From contig CAUYUJ010015690.1 of NCBI GenBank assembly GCA_963575745.1, positions 1 to 64,000 on the forward strand: a DNA stretch of 64,000 nucleotides, read 5' to 3'. Below are positions 33,330-42,440 of the stretch, piece after piece. The notes under the pieces were generated by a model, which was not told the origin of the DNA, did not search any database, and was given only the letters and a program-made list of their open reading frames with translations. The stretch comes from Prorocentrum cordatum (taxonomy: Eukaryota > Sar > Dinophyceae > Prorocentrales > Prorocentraceae). Within the stretch, counting starts at the first letter, position 1. Every line of letters starts with the position of its first letter. The translations under genes were made by a program, and so were the position numbers.

Positions 33330-33494
33330 CACCCTGCGAAATGCTTAAGAAATCATGGGTTAAGAAATTCATAGTCTCAGAGCTTGAATGAAAACCCAGC
33401 ATTTCTATCAAACTCTTGGGATTTACATTGAAACATTAAGAATAATCGAGACTCTGGCCGAAAACTTAGGTTTTCTTAAGCATCGCCTGAGGTG
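33330..33494 (+). mobile_element. Short TIR element, family E, copy 1
   Basis: AT-rich element with ends CACCCTGCGAAATGCTTAAG and, reversed, CACCTCAGGCGATGCTTAAG, flanked by TA dinucleotides (33328-33329 and 33495-33496). The second copy is at 34228-34393. Confidence 0.88.
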
Positions 33495-33659
33495 TAGTCC
33501 GTCGGAGGAAAAAACTGCATGGACATAACCTTCCCCGGCAGTGGCGAAGCGGGCCCTGAGGGAACGGGTCCTGGACCCCGGGCCTTCCCCCAGGGCGAGA
33601 TCTCCATCCTGAGTCGTTTTCGTACATGGCGAGGGCAGACAATCCACCCCGACAAGAAC

Positions 33660-33775
33660 CACCCCGACACGCGAAGCCGTTTAGCAAGCGCGCCCAACGA
33701 AGGAATCAAACAGGGCAGGGCTGTTTAGTCAACGCCCAGGGCTGTTTAGTAAACGCCGATTGTCCGGTCTGGGTG
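33660..33775 (+). repeat. Dispersed repeat J, copy 2
   Basis: GCGAAGCCGTTTAGCAAGCG, AGGGCAGGGCTGTTTAGTCA and GTCTGGGTG; matches 37178-37285. Confidence 0.8.
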
Positions 33776-33914
33776 TCTTCTCTTTCTTGATGTTCCAGCC
33801 AAGGGGCCAGTGGAGGGACCCGAGCGCCCGAAAACGGCGGGCAAACCCAGGACCCGTTTCCCTCAGGACTCGCTTCACCCATGGCGAACTTTCGGAGCTC
33901 CGCGCGCGTGTCTT

Positions 33915-34085
33915 GGATCAGAGCGTGAATTACCTCCCCCGCTTTCGCTTCCAGGCAAAACCAAGTCATACCACGCGCCTCCTCGTCAAGCGGCCTGACC
34001 AGTACAGGGTGCAATTTGGCATCGTTTGGTATCCCTTGGAAGCGAGGGTGGTCAAACGCGAGGGAGGTTTGTTTGCCCCCGATTG
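33915..34085 (+). repeat. Dispersed repeat H, copy 2
   Basis: Opposite orientation to 20776-20960. The stop-free frame NYLPRFRFQAKPSHTTRLL is kept in both copies, with most differences at the ends of the unit. Confidence 0.75.
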
Positions 34086-34215
34086 GATCGGCGACGGACG
34101 GCGCGCGGAGCGCGCCGGAGGGCGGCGACGGAGGCGCCGCTGTGGGGGCCCAGAGCCAACCCGAGAGAGCCGCGCGGGCCTCCAACAACTTATGCTCACC
34201 CGCCAGTCGGAAGAA

Positions 34216-34590
34216 TCGGAGAGACATACACCCTGCGAAATGCTTAAGAAATCATGGGTTAAGAAAATCATAGTCTCAGAACTTGAATAAAAACCCAAAA
34301 TTTCCATTCAGAACTTAGGATTTACATTGAAACATTAAGAATAATCGAGACTCTGGCCGAAAATTCAAGTTTTCTTAAGCATCGCCTAAGGTGTAAGATT
34401 CGGGTTCAGGGGACTCGGATTGGCCTCACGGAGCCACCACAAAAAAATGACGAGACCGAATCTGAAACATGGCGCGAACTTCCGCTGCAAGCATCCCACG
34501 AAAGCTGGACCGTCAAAATACAGGACGCGCTCGTCAACAAGCGTCTTGAACCCGAGTTCCAGCGTAGTCGAGTCTTGCGTCCCCTACGTG
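34216..34590 (+). mobile_element. TIR element, family F, copy 2, split by family E
   Basis: The left tip TCGGAGAGACA (34216-34226) and the body from TAAGATTCGGGT (34394) are separated by the family-E copy. The right end reverses to TAGGGGACGCAAGACTCG, matching family F. More diverged than copy 1. Confidence 0.7.
34228..34393 (+). mobile_element. Short TIR element, family E, copy 2, nested
   Basis: Ends CACCCTGCGAAATGCTTAAG and, reversed, CACCTTAGGCGATGCTTAAG; TA at 34226-34227 and 34394-34395. Discounting it and one TA rejoins the family-F tip. Confidence 0.85.
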
Positions 34591-34796
34591 GAAACATGAA
34601 GTAGGAAGGCGGATGACGTAAATTGGATTCGGGCCCGCCCAAAAAACAACAACGTCGCTTGAAGACGGACCGAATGACGTAAATCGGGTTCGACCCTTCA
34701 AGTAGGAAGGCGCTTGGAGTAGGCTGGAATCTGAAAATCCAACAGTACGTACGTTCAACGACTGGCGCGTATGGATTTCAGGGGAACGAACATCGA

Positions 34797-34962
34797 CATA
34801 AACATGATAACCCGGTGGTCCGCGCGGACTTTTCGGATCGACGCTGTGGTCCACCCGGCGGCGCCTCCGGCGCCGCCCCTGGCGCGCTCCGCGCGCCAGG
34901 AAGGGGGGGCCCAGCGCCGATCCGAGAAATCCGCGCGGACCTCCGAGTTTTTGTGCGTATGT
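34797..34962 (+). mobile_element. TIR element, family I, copy 1
   Basis: Inverted GGTCCGCGCGGA near both ends and a central GGCGCGCTCCGCGCGCC palindrome, then GGGGCCCAGCGCCGATC. Relative at 36112-36276. Exact ends and target duplication are unclear. Confidence 0.6.
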
Positions 34963-35579
34963 AATGTCGGCGTTCGTTCCCCTGGTGTTCCCCCTTCTTC
35001 GGTTCGGCAGCGGGGCCCCGGGGGGGAAGCGAGAGGGGCGGCTGGGCCCTTCTCGGGAGGCGGCGGGGCCTCTCAGAAGCCCATCTGGCCTTCTGGGGAG
35101 GGCCTCCCCCCGTCTCCGGAGAGGGGGCTCCGGAGACTTCGCAGAAGGCCAGAGTCGGCGGTGGACACGCCTCCCTTTCGCAAAGCTCCCCTTGGCGAAA
35201 ACGGCCTGGGACCGACACCGACGCACCTGGACCCGCAAAATTGCCGGGCGCGACGCCCTCTCGCGAACCGAAAACGGCCAACTCCTTGATCGTCGCGTCA
35301 GGGCAGGAGGTCTATCCACCTCCGAAGAGCTGGCCGTCGCTCGGACGTCCATTCCCTGTGCTTTTGTTCGGTTTCGTGCGCGGTTTTTTCGCCAAATGAT
35401 CCAGGATGCTCCTCGATGGTCCTCGCCGGAGGAAACATGCACACGTCCGAGCGGTGCCAAGAGAGAGGCCTCCCGAGCCCTCTGTGAGCAGGCCCGCCCC
35501 CTCTCGCTTCCCCCTCCAGGCTCGCCGCCGAGATCGGTGCAGAGCCTCGGTCGGGTGGCACGGTCAACCCGTGCAGTAT
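34963..35579. other. Intergenic stretch, nothing recognised
   Basis: Arg/Pro/Gly-rich frames on both strands without motifs. Confidence 0.4.
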
Positions 35580-35833
35580 TAAAAGGATGCGCGATGAGGA
35601 TGCAGGGGCCCTGGACGCCCAATTCGAAGCTCTTCGAGCGGGGCGCGGCCAACGAGCGTAACGCAGGCCGACGCCCACGGAGACGACCCACGGCGTCGGC
35701 GGCGGCGGCGGCGATCGCCGCGCGGTCGGGGCCGAACGAGGCTGGCCAGCGAGCGTGGCGAAGGATGGACCGATGGGGGCAAGGATGCAAGGGTACCCTT
35801 GGGAAGGCTGCCCATCCTCAGTATGCGGGTTGA
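35580..35833 (+). repeat. Dispersed repeat M, copy 3, with a 78-bp inset
   Basis: Repeat M with an inset at about 35662-35739 (GCAGGCCGACGCCCACGGAG to CGCGGTCGGGGCC) that recurs almost unchanged at 42181-42258 without the rest of repeat M. Confidence 0.75.
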
Positions 35834-36004
35834 CTGTCATGGGGGGTAGCTTCTATGGGGGGGGTGAAGCAGAGGGCCCTCGATGCGTCAGGCAGGGCCC
35901 CTGCCGGCTCCCAAAGAGGCCCTGAAGGGCCCCATGTAGGGTTCCTGCTAAGCCACCCCCCATTATACCACCCGACCTGCATCGATTGGGGGCGAGCCCG
36001 GGTG

Positions 36005-36066
36005 GGATCAGGGTGGGGTTCACTTCGCTTGGGAGCTCCCAAGCGAAGTGAACCCCACCCTGATCC
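36005..36066. repeat. Perfect 62-bp palindrome, no loop
   Basis: Two 31-bp arms, GGATCAGGGTGGGG... and its exact reverse complement, meeting at GAG/CTC with no spacer. Confidence 0.98.
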
Positions 36067-36111
36067 TCAGAAATCGTGGGGGGTAGGGGTAGGGTTCGCA
36101 TGTGGCCCCCG

Positions 36112-36276
36112 AGCATAAACGTTTGGCGCTCCGCGCGGATTCTCGAATCTACGCTGGACCCCCCTCCCTGGCGCGCGGAGCGCGCCAGGGGCGGCGCGGG
36201 AGGCGCTGCCGGGGGGCCCAGCGCCGATCTGAGAAATCCGCACGGAGCGCCCAAAGTTTATCTTTATGGCGTTTGT
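36112..36276 (+). mobile_element. TIR element, family I, copy 2
   Basis: CATAAACGTTTGGCGCTCCG at the left, reversed AAGATAAACTTTGGGCGCTC at the right, and the central GGCGCGCGGAGCGCGCC palindrome. Confidence 0.65.
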
Positions 36277-36439
36277 TCTCTTCTTCGAAGAGGGCTTCCG
36301 AGAAGTCCGATATAGAAAGCAGAACATCGGCCCTCATAATTCGCCGGCCCAACGGGCCAGGGCGTGCTAAGATCTCCGGTACCTGGTTAACAGTATTTCT
36401 AGTTCGCGCGCGCGGGGCGGCCCCTGGGGGTCCCCGGAC

Positions 36440-37110
36440 GAAAAGTACCCCGGCAAGGTCCCGGCAAGTCCCCGGCAAGGTCCCCGGCAAGGTCCCGGCA
36501 AGGTCGGGCCAGAGATGCCGGAGCCCTGTTACAGGGCCCCAGGACGGGCCAAGAGGTCCCCAAGAAGCCTCCAAGACGGTCCAAGAGGGCCCCGAGACGG
36601 CCAAAGATCGCCCGAAGACGCCCAACAGGGCCCCAAGACAGCCCAAGAGGCCTCCAAGACGCCCCAAGGGCCTTCCAAGAGGCCTCCGAAGAGGGCCCCA
36701 AGAGGCCAAAATCGTTGATTCTCATTGTATTTTTTTTGTATGTTTTTTGCGTTCTGGCTTTTTCGGCCTCCGGACGCTCCAAGACGGCCCAAGAGGCCCC
36801 CAAGACTGCTCCAAGACGGCCCACGAGGCTCCCAAGACGGCCCCGGAACGGCCCAGGAGGGCCCCCAAGACGGCCCAAGTGCCGCCCAAGACGGACCAAG
36901 AGGCCCCAAAACGGGCCCAAGAGGGGCTCAAGAGGAGAACCGAGAACTGAAAAATCGAGCCCTCCGCCCCAGAAGGCGCCCAGGAGGCCCCAAAAAGGCC
37001 CCAAGAGGCCCCCAAGAGGCCCCCAAGACGCCCCAAGAGGCGCCCAAGAGGCCCAAAAGAGGCCCCAAGAGGCCCAAAAACGGCCCCCAAGAGGCCCCAA
37101 AACTCGGCTA
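36440..37110 (+). repeat. CCAAGACGGCCCAAGAGG minisatellite
   Basis: Degenerate 15-20-bp units mixing CCCCAAGAGGCC and CCAAGACGGCC, broken at 36712-36765 by a T-rich stretch. Long Arg/Pro/Lys-rich frames on one strand and Gly/Leu/Trp-rich frames on the other are by-products. Confidence 0.9.
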
Positions 37111-37177
37111 GCCCACAACGGTGCGACAATATGGGCCGGCGGAATGAGCGAAGCGATTAAATAATCACCCCCCGTCG

Positions 37178-37285
37178 AGCGAAGCCGTTTAGCAAACGCA
37201 CCCACTGAAGAAATCGAACAGGGCAGGGCTGCTTAGTAAAAGCCCAGGGCCGTTTAACGAACGCCAGCTATCGGGTCCGGGTGGT
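37178..37285 (+). repeat. Dispersed repeat J, copy 3
   Basis: GCGAAGCCGTTTAGCAAACG, AGGGCAGGGCTGCTTAGTAA, GGGTCCGGGTGG. Confidence 0.8.
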
Positions 37286-37855
37286 TCTGCTTCCCTTGAC
37301 GAGTGTCGGAGGCCGCCGGGCCGCTCCGGAGGCGTTGAAAGCAGATTGGGTTCCGTCCGCATTCTGAGGAGGACGGAAAAGGCGAAGCCACGCGATCATG
37401 GATGCAGGAAGGCGCTCAGAGTATAGATTGGAATCCGAGAATCCCCCCAAGAAACCTTCCGCAAGAAACCTTCCGCAAGAAATCTAACCCTGAGGCCCCA
37501 GGACGTCCATGGTTTTCTGGTGTGGGAACGTCACGCTTCCCATCGCAAAACCATCGAAACCCAAGAAACCCAGGGCACCCTGGAAGCGAGCAGGGTGCTT
37601 CTTGGCATGGGTCTCCACTGCACCTACTCTCAACGACCGGTGGGTGGTGCCGGAGGCCGCCGGGCCGCTCCGGAGTCTGCGTCAGCAGGTCGCAGCCGCC
37701 CACCGCGGCCACGGCCCCGAGGTCGCCCGCCTCCAGCGGGCCTGCGCTGGCCGGGCGCGGCCGACACGCGCTCCTCCCGCGCCCAGCCATGGCCCCCAGG
37801 CCCACTCAGGGTCTCAAAGCAGGATGCGCGTTGCAGTCAAAACTCGGGCCTCGGG
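37286..37855. other. Unassigned stretch with short duplications
   Basis: GGAGGCCGCCGGGCCGCTCC occurs at about 37308 and 37650; sequence near 37370-37445 resembles 9420-9500. No gene recognised. Confidence 0.4.
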
Positions 37856-38010
37856 ACACACCAAGTAAATAGACTGGACACATGTCCCGGAATTCCCCAT
37901 GTTTCCCCGCATTTCCGGGGTCTTCGTCTTCCCCTCCACTTCCCGTATTTCCCCACATTTTCCTGGGAGTCGACGATTAATTGTGTCTGTGTGTTTTTCC
38001 TCTCCTGATG
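37856..38010 (+). repeat. AT-rich dispersed repeat, copy 5 (diverged, GC-shifted)
   Basis: Same block order as the other copies, but CCCATATTTTCC appears as CCCATGTTTCCCC and CCCGTATTTCCCC, with an intact TTAATTGTGTCTGTGTGTTT end. Confidence 0.75.
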
Positions 38011-38024
38011 ATAGGAAGGATGCG

Positions 38025-38275
38025 CAACAAGGATGAGAGGGCCTCGGAAGGCTATCTTCGAGCGGGGCGCGGCCATCGAAAGTGGCCACGGATGGGCCTA
38101 GCGGAAAGGATGCACGGGAAGCCTTGGACAATCGCTCGTCCTTACCATCGTTGTTAACTGTAAGGATGCAGGCCCCTTGGAAGCCACTGCCGAAGCTTCT
38201 CGAGCGGGGCTGGCCATCGGAAGGGGTTAAAGGATGAACCGAGGAGGCAAGGATGCAAGGGCACTATCCTTGTCA
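38025..38275 (+). repeat. Dispersed repeat M, copies 4 and 5 in tandem
   Basis: Two adjacent units (38025-38160 and 38161-38275), each with TCGAGCGGGGC, GGCCATCG and AGGATGCA blocks. Confidence 0.7.
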
Positions 38276-38641
38276 TCGGCTTCGACTGTATTTGGGAAAT
38301 CTCCGCAGCCTCGCGGGCCGGACACCTGGGCCGCGACCCCGCGGATACGGGGCGATGTTTCGCGAGGCCCCGCGCAGAACGCATCCGATGCATCCGCGGG
38401 ATCGCGCCCCGGAATCCCGACCGCGAGGCCGCGATATGGACACGTTCGCCGCTCGTGAACCCCCTGCTTGGAGGCGGCAGGGGGGTCTGAACTGGTTGGG
38501 GCCGGTCAGGAGTGGCCATCGCTCGGACGTCCATTCCCTGTGCTTTTTTTGTCGGTTTCGTGCACGGCTTTTTCGCCAAATGACCCGGGATGCTCCTTAA
38601 TCATCCCCGCCGCGAAAAAGTGCACACGTCCGAGCGATACC
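38276..38641. other. Intergenic stretch, nothing recognised
   Basis: Parts near 38500-38640 resemble 35330-35450 (GCTCGGACGTCCATTCCCTG), so this too is repeat-derived. Confidence 0.5.
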
Positions 38642-38812
38642 TGACTACCTACCAGACCACCCCAACCCAACCCAACCCGAAGACCCGACTTTCAGGTTGG
38701 GGGGGGTATGGGCTCCATATGTGTTTTTTCGATGTTCCCGGACCCCCCCCACTAGAAATCGAGGGTAAATCTGAGCCTTCGGGTTGGGTTGAGGTGGTTT
38801 GGTGGGTGGTGA
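38642..38812 (+). mobile_element. Short TIR element, family A, copy 2
   Basis: 171 bp; ends TGACTACCTACCAGACC and, reversed, TCACCACCCACCAAACC. Flanked by ATACC at 38637-38641 and 38813-38817. Confidence 0.9.
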
Positions 38813-38949
38813 ATACCAAGAGGAAGGGGGAAGGAGGCCAGCTCCGTGCAAAATCGGCCCGCGACCCCTCCGTCAGGTTTCCCCCCCCCCCCCCGATCCG
38901 AGTTTGGCGGGCCTGCGGCCCGAAGGCGGCCCCCGGAGGCAGGAAAAAA

Positions 38950-39144
38950 TCGGGTCGGGCGAAAGGGGGGGATAGCAAAGGGGGGGTTTGAGAATCAGCT
39001 CACGTAGCTGATTCTCCCGGCGCCTCCCGGCGCCGGAGGCGGCCATGTATCGAGGAATGGGCCCCTCGGAGAGGCCGAAACCAGCTGCATGCAGCAAATT
39101 TCGTAACCCCCCCCTTCCCAATCCCCCCCTTTCGCCCGGCCCGA
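38950..39144 (+). mobile_element. Short TIR element, family G, copy 2
   Basis: 195 bp, the same length as copy 1. Flanked by AAAAA at 38945-38949 and 39145-39149. Ends TCGGGTCGGGCGAAAGG and, reversed, TCGGGCCGGGCGAAAGG. Confidence 0.88.
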
Positions 39145-39394
39145 AAAAACAAAAAAGCTCCTCGAACCCAGAACCTCGACCCTGCCCGCCCTTCCTCGGA
39201 ACCAGAACCTGGGCGGCCCCGGAGAAGCACCTCCTGGGACTCGAGAGCCTAACACCTCCTCGAAGCCAGAGCCTCCTCGAGCCCAGCATCCAAGAAACCT
39301 TCTTGACCCCGAACCTTCTCGAGCCCAGAACCCCAACACCCTGCTCCCAAGCCCCGATCCTCGCGCTAAAACAGGGCCAGGATCGGGATAAGTC

Positions 39395-39445
39395 GCTCCA
39401 GAGCGTTCCGGAGCGCTCTCAGAGCGCTCCGGAACGCTCTGGAGC
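39395..39445. repeat. Perfect 51-bp palindrome in an inverted-repeat element
   Basis: 25-bp arms (GCTCCAGAGCGTTCCGGAGC...) around a single C. Outside it, GGATCGGGATAA (about 39380) faces TTATCCCGATCC (about 39499), so the palindrome may be the core of a larger inverted-repeat element. Confidence 0.95.
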
Positions 39446-39688
39446 GGCCGCGGCGCCCAATGCATCCTCCAAACCCGCCGATGCTCCGAGATTTTGAGTT
39501 ATCCCGATCCGACTTTGTCCCGATCTTCGCGTCGTGTTACGCGCTGCGCTTCCGCGCGGTCTTCGGCGGGCCGCGTGCGGGCAGGCTCCTGCCCCTGCCG
39601 CTCTCGCCGGGCGGTGGAGCCGCGCGCCGGCCCCGGGAGATTTTGGCAGGCTGCGCGAGCCCTGCCTCGGCCGGGCGGCGCGCACAAG

Positions 39689-40195
39689 AGTTAGGAGGCA
39701 ACTACTGGGAGGTTCTCGTCGGAAGGATTAAGGAGGATGATGCCCCATTTGGAAGCTGTTACGCCGGAAAGGGCCTTGCGTTGGATTTTTTTGCAATGCA
39801 AGGGCCTTGCGGAAAGGTCCAACGCAAGGGCCTCGCTGGAAAGGGCCTCGCTGGAAAGGGCCTTGCGGAAAGGTCCAACGCAAGGGCGCCTCGGCCTGGC
39901 GGCGCGCACAAAAGTTCGGAGGCAACTACTGGGATTGAGGGATGAAAAAGCGACCATACCCTGGATTACAAGTGCGTGGTCTGTAAGCCTCCTGGGAACC
40001 CCCAAAGCCCAGAGCCGCCAGGGCGCGGCACGTCACGCAGGGTTTGCCCTGCCAGCCCACAGGAGTTTCAGAGCACAGCGCCTCGTAAACCAGGGTAGGG
40101 GCGTTTTTTCTGCCCTTGATGGGAGGTTCTCGTCGGAAGGATCAAGGAGGATGATGCCCCCTTTGGAAGCCGTTACGCCGGAAAGGGCCTCGGAC
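39689..40195 (+). repeat. Local duplications around GGAAGGATTAAGGAGGATGA
   Basis: GGGAGGTTCTCGTCGGAAGG through GTTACGCCGGAAAGGGCCT occurs at about 39710-39775 and 40121-40190. Between them GGAAAGGTCCAACGCAAGGG is duplicated at 39812 and 39867. Confidence 0.85.
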
Positions 40196-40289
40196 ACAAA
40201 GCAGGACTATAAGTCGGATGGAGCAGGATGAAGCGGGATTAGGCCGGATTAAGCGGGATCAAGCTGGATTAAGCCGGACTTCGGACCAG

Positions 40290-40497
40290 GGCCAAATCAG
40301 AATTTGACCTCCCAGGAGTTGCATCCGAACAAAAGGCGGGGTTGACGGCCCCGAGGCCCGGCGAGGGCCCCCAGAGGCCGAACGTCGCGACCACACTCCC
40401 GTCGCGATGCTCTCGGAGGCCCGAGGGGGTCCGGGTCTCTGGACGCCCCCGACGCCGCCCCGCCCTCCCTCCCACGACGCAACCACTCGGCCGCGCG
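40290..40497 (-). repeat. Inverted ~205-bp duplication, left arm
   Basis: Reverse complement of 41640-41852, from GGCCAAATCAGAATTTGACC outward to the GGCCGAGYGG side; high identity by eye. Confidence 0.88.
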
Positions 40498-40521
40498 CAG
40501 AGATGGGGGAGGGGGAGAAGA

Positions 40522-40684
40522 GGAAAAAGAACTATGCACATACACCGGTTCTGGCCAGGCCCATCCTGAGCCCAGGATCGGTGCATACGCCCTCCTACCT
40601 TGGCCAGGAAGGCATATGCACCGATCCTGGGTCAAGGATGGGCCTTGCCAGGATCGGTGCATGTGCATAGCTCTCTTCGCCCGA
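40522..40684 (+). mobile_element. Short TIR element, family C, copy 2
   Basis: AAGAACTATGCACATACACC at the left, reversed AGAGCTATGCACATGCACC at the right. GGGAG flanks the outer ends within purine-rich sequence. It adjoins the left arm of the inverted duplication. Confidence 0.8.
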
Positions 40685-41299
40685 GGGAGGGCGCGGGAGG
40701 GCGAGCGGGAGGCTGCTCAGGAGGAGGCTGCTTCTTCGTAGTCGCGGGCCTTCCTTTCACGCAGGCCCGCGCCCGCCCACCCGCGCCCTCCACCATTACG
40801 GCTCTCCGAGACCTCCTCTCCCCTGACGACGTCCGGAAGATGTCTGGCCCCCTCCGCGTACTGCTCTTTACACACAGGATTCCCGGGAAATTGGTTTTCG
40901 CTGGAGTTGTCTTTCAAAACGTTGCCTCCCGCGGAAGCGCTGGCCCCATTTCTGCGCTTCTGGTTGTTCCAAATCGTGCTCCCGCTGACGCACGGGCGCG
41001 TTCGGTCCTTCCACATAGGCGTCAAATCTCGAAAATGCCCCCCACAGAAACCATCGGAAGTGATTACACGTTCGGTGTCGATTTGTTGACTTTTTGGGCC
41101 GCAGAAGCCCCTCGTCGTTTTCAGGAAGTATCAAGCGGGAGCCCCGTTTCTGCTTTGAGAAGGTGATGTTGAGAGGAGCCAGCGGGTGCTCTCCATCAGC
41201 CCCGCCTTGTGTGTAGCTTTTTGGGAAGTCCAAGGAGCTAGACATGGAGCCACGATTTTAGAAAGGCCCAGACCTCTCGAAGACGACCCACTTACCCTC
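40685..41299. other. Unassigned stretch
   Basis: A minus-strand frame (40868-41245) is of ordinary composition but has no recognised domain. Confidence 0.35.
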
Positions 41300-41490
41300 T
41301 AAGGATAACGGCGCCATGCCATGACATGCTGTAGGGTGTTGTGTCATGCGCCGCTGTGCGATGCCGTGCTTTGCGTTGCAATGCTTTGTCATGCAATGCT
41401 TCACTGCGCAATGCCACGTCATGCTATGGCATGCTACGCTCTGCCGTGCTCGTCTACGCCGTGCCATTCCGTGCTCTACCATGCATCGCG
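41300..41490. repeat. ATGC-rich low-complexity tract
   Basis: Degenerate repeats of ATGCYRTGC type (CATGCCATGACATGC, GTCATGCAATGC, CATGCTATGGCATGC). Confidence 0.75.
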
Positions 41491-41639
41491 TACCCTCTCG
41501 CGATCATTGCCCTGCTCGACGTCCCACTGCTCGAATAGAGAGTAGAGAGGGTATCTGCGCCACGGTAAGGGATGGGAGGGGAGGGGTCGGACGTCAGATA
41601 TGTTGCCAGCGCACCTAGCTTGCCCTAACCCCCCTCTGC

Positions 41640-41852
41640 GTGTGGCCGAGCGGCTCCCTTGCGTCGTGGGAGGGAGGGCGGGGAGGCGTCGGGGGCGTCC
41701 AGAGACCCGGACCCCCTCGGGCCTCCGAGAGCATCGCGACGGGAGTTGGGTCGCGACTTTCGGCCTCTGGGGGCCCTCGCCGGGCCTCGGGGCCGTCAAC
41801 CCCCCCTCTTGTTCGGATGCAGCTCCTGGGAGGTCAAATTCTGATTTGGCCA
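41640..41852 (+). repeat. Inverted ~205-bp duplication, right arm
   Basis: See 40290-40497. A further partial direct copy of its GCGACTYTCGGCCTC part follows at 41875-41925. Confidence 0.88.
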
Positions 41853-41928
41853 CGACGGGCGTCGGGGAGGTCGGTCGCGACTCTCGGCCTCCGGGGGCCC
41901 TCGCCGGGCCTCGGGGCCGCCAATTTAA

Positions 41929-42131
41929 ACGCCCGAAATGGGTACCGAAAAAATGGGTACAATGCCCAACAACAAATGTTGTCCCGAACCAGCAGCGGCC
42001 GCTGTCGGGCAGGCGGCCTTCGGTCTCGAGTGGACACAGGCCGCGGCGGCGTGGACAGCGAATCCTGTTCCGAATGAACAGGAACTGCAGTTGGGCACAG
42101 TACCCATTCTTTCAGTACCCATTTCGGGCGT
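41929..42131 (+). mobile_element. TIR element, family K (single copy here)
   Basis: Ends ACGCCCGAAATGGGTACC and, reversed, ACGCCCGAAATGGGTACT; complementarity continues through AATGGGTAC and TGCCCAAC for about 40 bp. No target duplication is recognised. Confidence 0.8.
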
Positions 42132-42269
42132 CCAGAGCCAACGACTCGGGGTGCGAAGCCGCGCCCGCGGGGGACGGGCCGACGTCGACGCAGGCCGACG
42201 CCCACGGAGACGGCCCACGGCGGCGGCGTCGGCGGCGGCGATCGCCGCGCGGTCGGGGCCCACCGCCGA

Positions 42270-42344
42270 CGGCCCCCCCTCCCCCCCTCCTCCTCCTACT
42301 TCTCCCCCTCCTCCTCCTCCTCCTCCTCCTCCTCCTCCTCCTTT

Positions 42345-42378
<34 letters not shown>

Positions 42379-42440
42379 TCCTCCTCCTCTTCCTCCTCCT
42401 CCTTCTCCTCCTCCTCCTCCTGCTCCTCCTCCTCCATCTT
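42270..42440. repeat. CTC trinucleotide microsatellite
   Basis: CTC run preceded by the 78-bp block shared with 35662-35739. Confidence 0.95.

Noticed and set aside
34685-34698. GGGTTCGACCC as a tRNA T-arm
   Set aside because: No matching A box, acceptor stem or anticodon arm at the right distance.
36399-37205. Arg/Pro-rich (plus) and Gly/Leu/Trp-rich (minus) proteins at 36-37 kb
   Set aside because: They follow a 15-20-bp minisatellite; similar sequence appears at 16.98 kb in another context.
40868-41245. Minus-strand 125-residue frame as a gene
   Set aside because: Ordinary composition but no motif, no splice context and no relative in the window; left as unassigned.
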